From: Clostridiales bacterium
GTDB taxonomy: Bacteria > Bacillota_A > Clostridia > Peptostreptococcales > Anaerovoracaceae
Direction of reading: 5' to 3'
Assembly (NCBI GenBank): GCA_024697655.1
Contig: JAILFI010000072.1
Span: 1 to 13,728 of the forward strand
DNA length: 13,728 bases
Shown: positions 13,726 to 13,728 of the stretch, piece by piece
Layout of the letters: every line of letters begins with the position of its first letter
How positions within the stretch are numbered: the stretch's first letter is position 1
The notes under the pieces: generated by a model
Seen by the model: only the letters and a program-made list of their open reading frames with translations
Databases searched by the model: none
What the model was told of the DNA's origin: nothing
Made by a program: the position numbers and the translations under genes

Positions 13726-13728
13726 CCA

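Larger units (their letters stand above)
13212..13728. other. 517-bp non-coding regulatory region
   Basis: No credible gene lies here; short open frames on both strands lack ribosome binding sites and family features. The region is AT-richer than the genes and holds the activator sites, a GntR-like palindrome, the tandem direct repeats, a terminator, three isolated TTGCAC half-sites (near 13424, 13473 and 13548), an unremarkable TATAAAAT at 13556-13563, the sigma-54 promoter and hairpins downstream of it. A gene start may lie beyond the edge: AGGGGG occurs at 13683-13688, but no start codon at usable spacing is visible. Confidence 0.8.

Noticed and set aside
13640..13728. Possible third copy of the A/B hairpin element near CTGACGGCAG
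   Set aside because: Only a short stretch resembles the CTGACAGCCGC block; the GTTYTCA loop and matching stems are not present in the visible sequence.

Overview
The window reads as chromosomal DNA of a GC-rich, low-GC-phylum-type (Firmicutes/Clostridia) anaerobe. The evidence is the rho - yqhQ - prmC - dtd housekeeping block, a C+ type ribosomal protein L31, strong GGAGG-type ribosome binding sites, a RocR-like sigma-54 activator and a clostridial-style 'short' Orn/Lys/Arg decarboxylase. I cannot name the genus from sequence alone. All gene calls rest on motif recognition by eye; no database search was run.

Layout. (1) 1-1009: the 3' part of an ATP-grasp ligase that enters from the left edge. 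(2) 1033-6115: a tightly packed plus-strand block, rho, yqhQ, prmC, dtd, then an S66-family LD-carboxypeptidase with a lipoprotein signal; prmC/dtd and dtd/carboxypeptidase overlap by 4 nt. (3) 6116-6578: a structured intergenic element (called A here), a strong promoter, a two-hairpin leader, rpmE and a strong terminator. (4) 6594-7766: an LtrA-family membrane protein whose RBS directly follows that terminator. (5) 7788-8529: a bidirectional terminator, then a minus-strand pair (ArsR-type regulator and GIY-YIG/UPF0213 protein) with its own promoter. (6) 8528-10055: a second structured element (B, related to A), a promoter and two small six-helix membrane proteins of unknown function. (7) 10083-13728: a regulatory and metabolic module made of a palindrome overlapping a promoter, a PAS/AAA+/Fis-HTH sigma-54 activator resembling RocR, an overlapping PLP-dependent amino-acid decarboxylase, and a 517-bp non-coding region. 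That region holds three more copies of the same palindrome type and an essentially perfect -24/-12 sigma-54 promoter pointing out of the window.

How it fits together. The most coherent system is the last one. The activator gene has a TGCAA-N6-TTGCA palindrome over the -35 of its own promoter (likely autoregulation). Sites of the same half-site spacing lie about 300-430 bp upstream of a sigma-54 promoter that must drive genes just beyond the right edge. By analogy with RocR (arginine/ornithine catabolism) and with the co-transcribed decarboxylase, this is probably an arginine/ornithine-responsive circuit; the effector and the sigma-54 target are not visible here.

The second notable signal is the pair of intergenic hairpins A (6126-6198) and B (8528-8604). 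They share a 7-nt apical loop (GTTYTCA) and a basal CTGACAGCCGC block at matching offsets, while their stems differ in sequence but remain paired. That pattern suggests a structured repeat or RNA family sitting just upstream of promoters.
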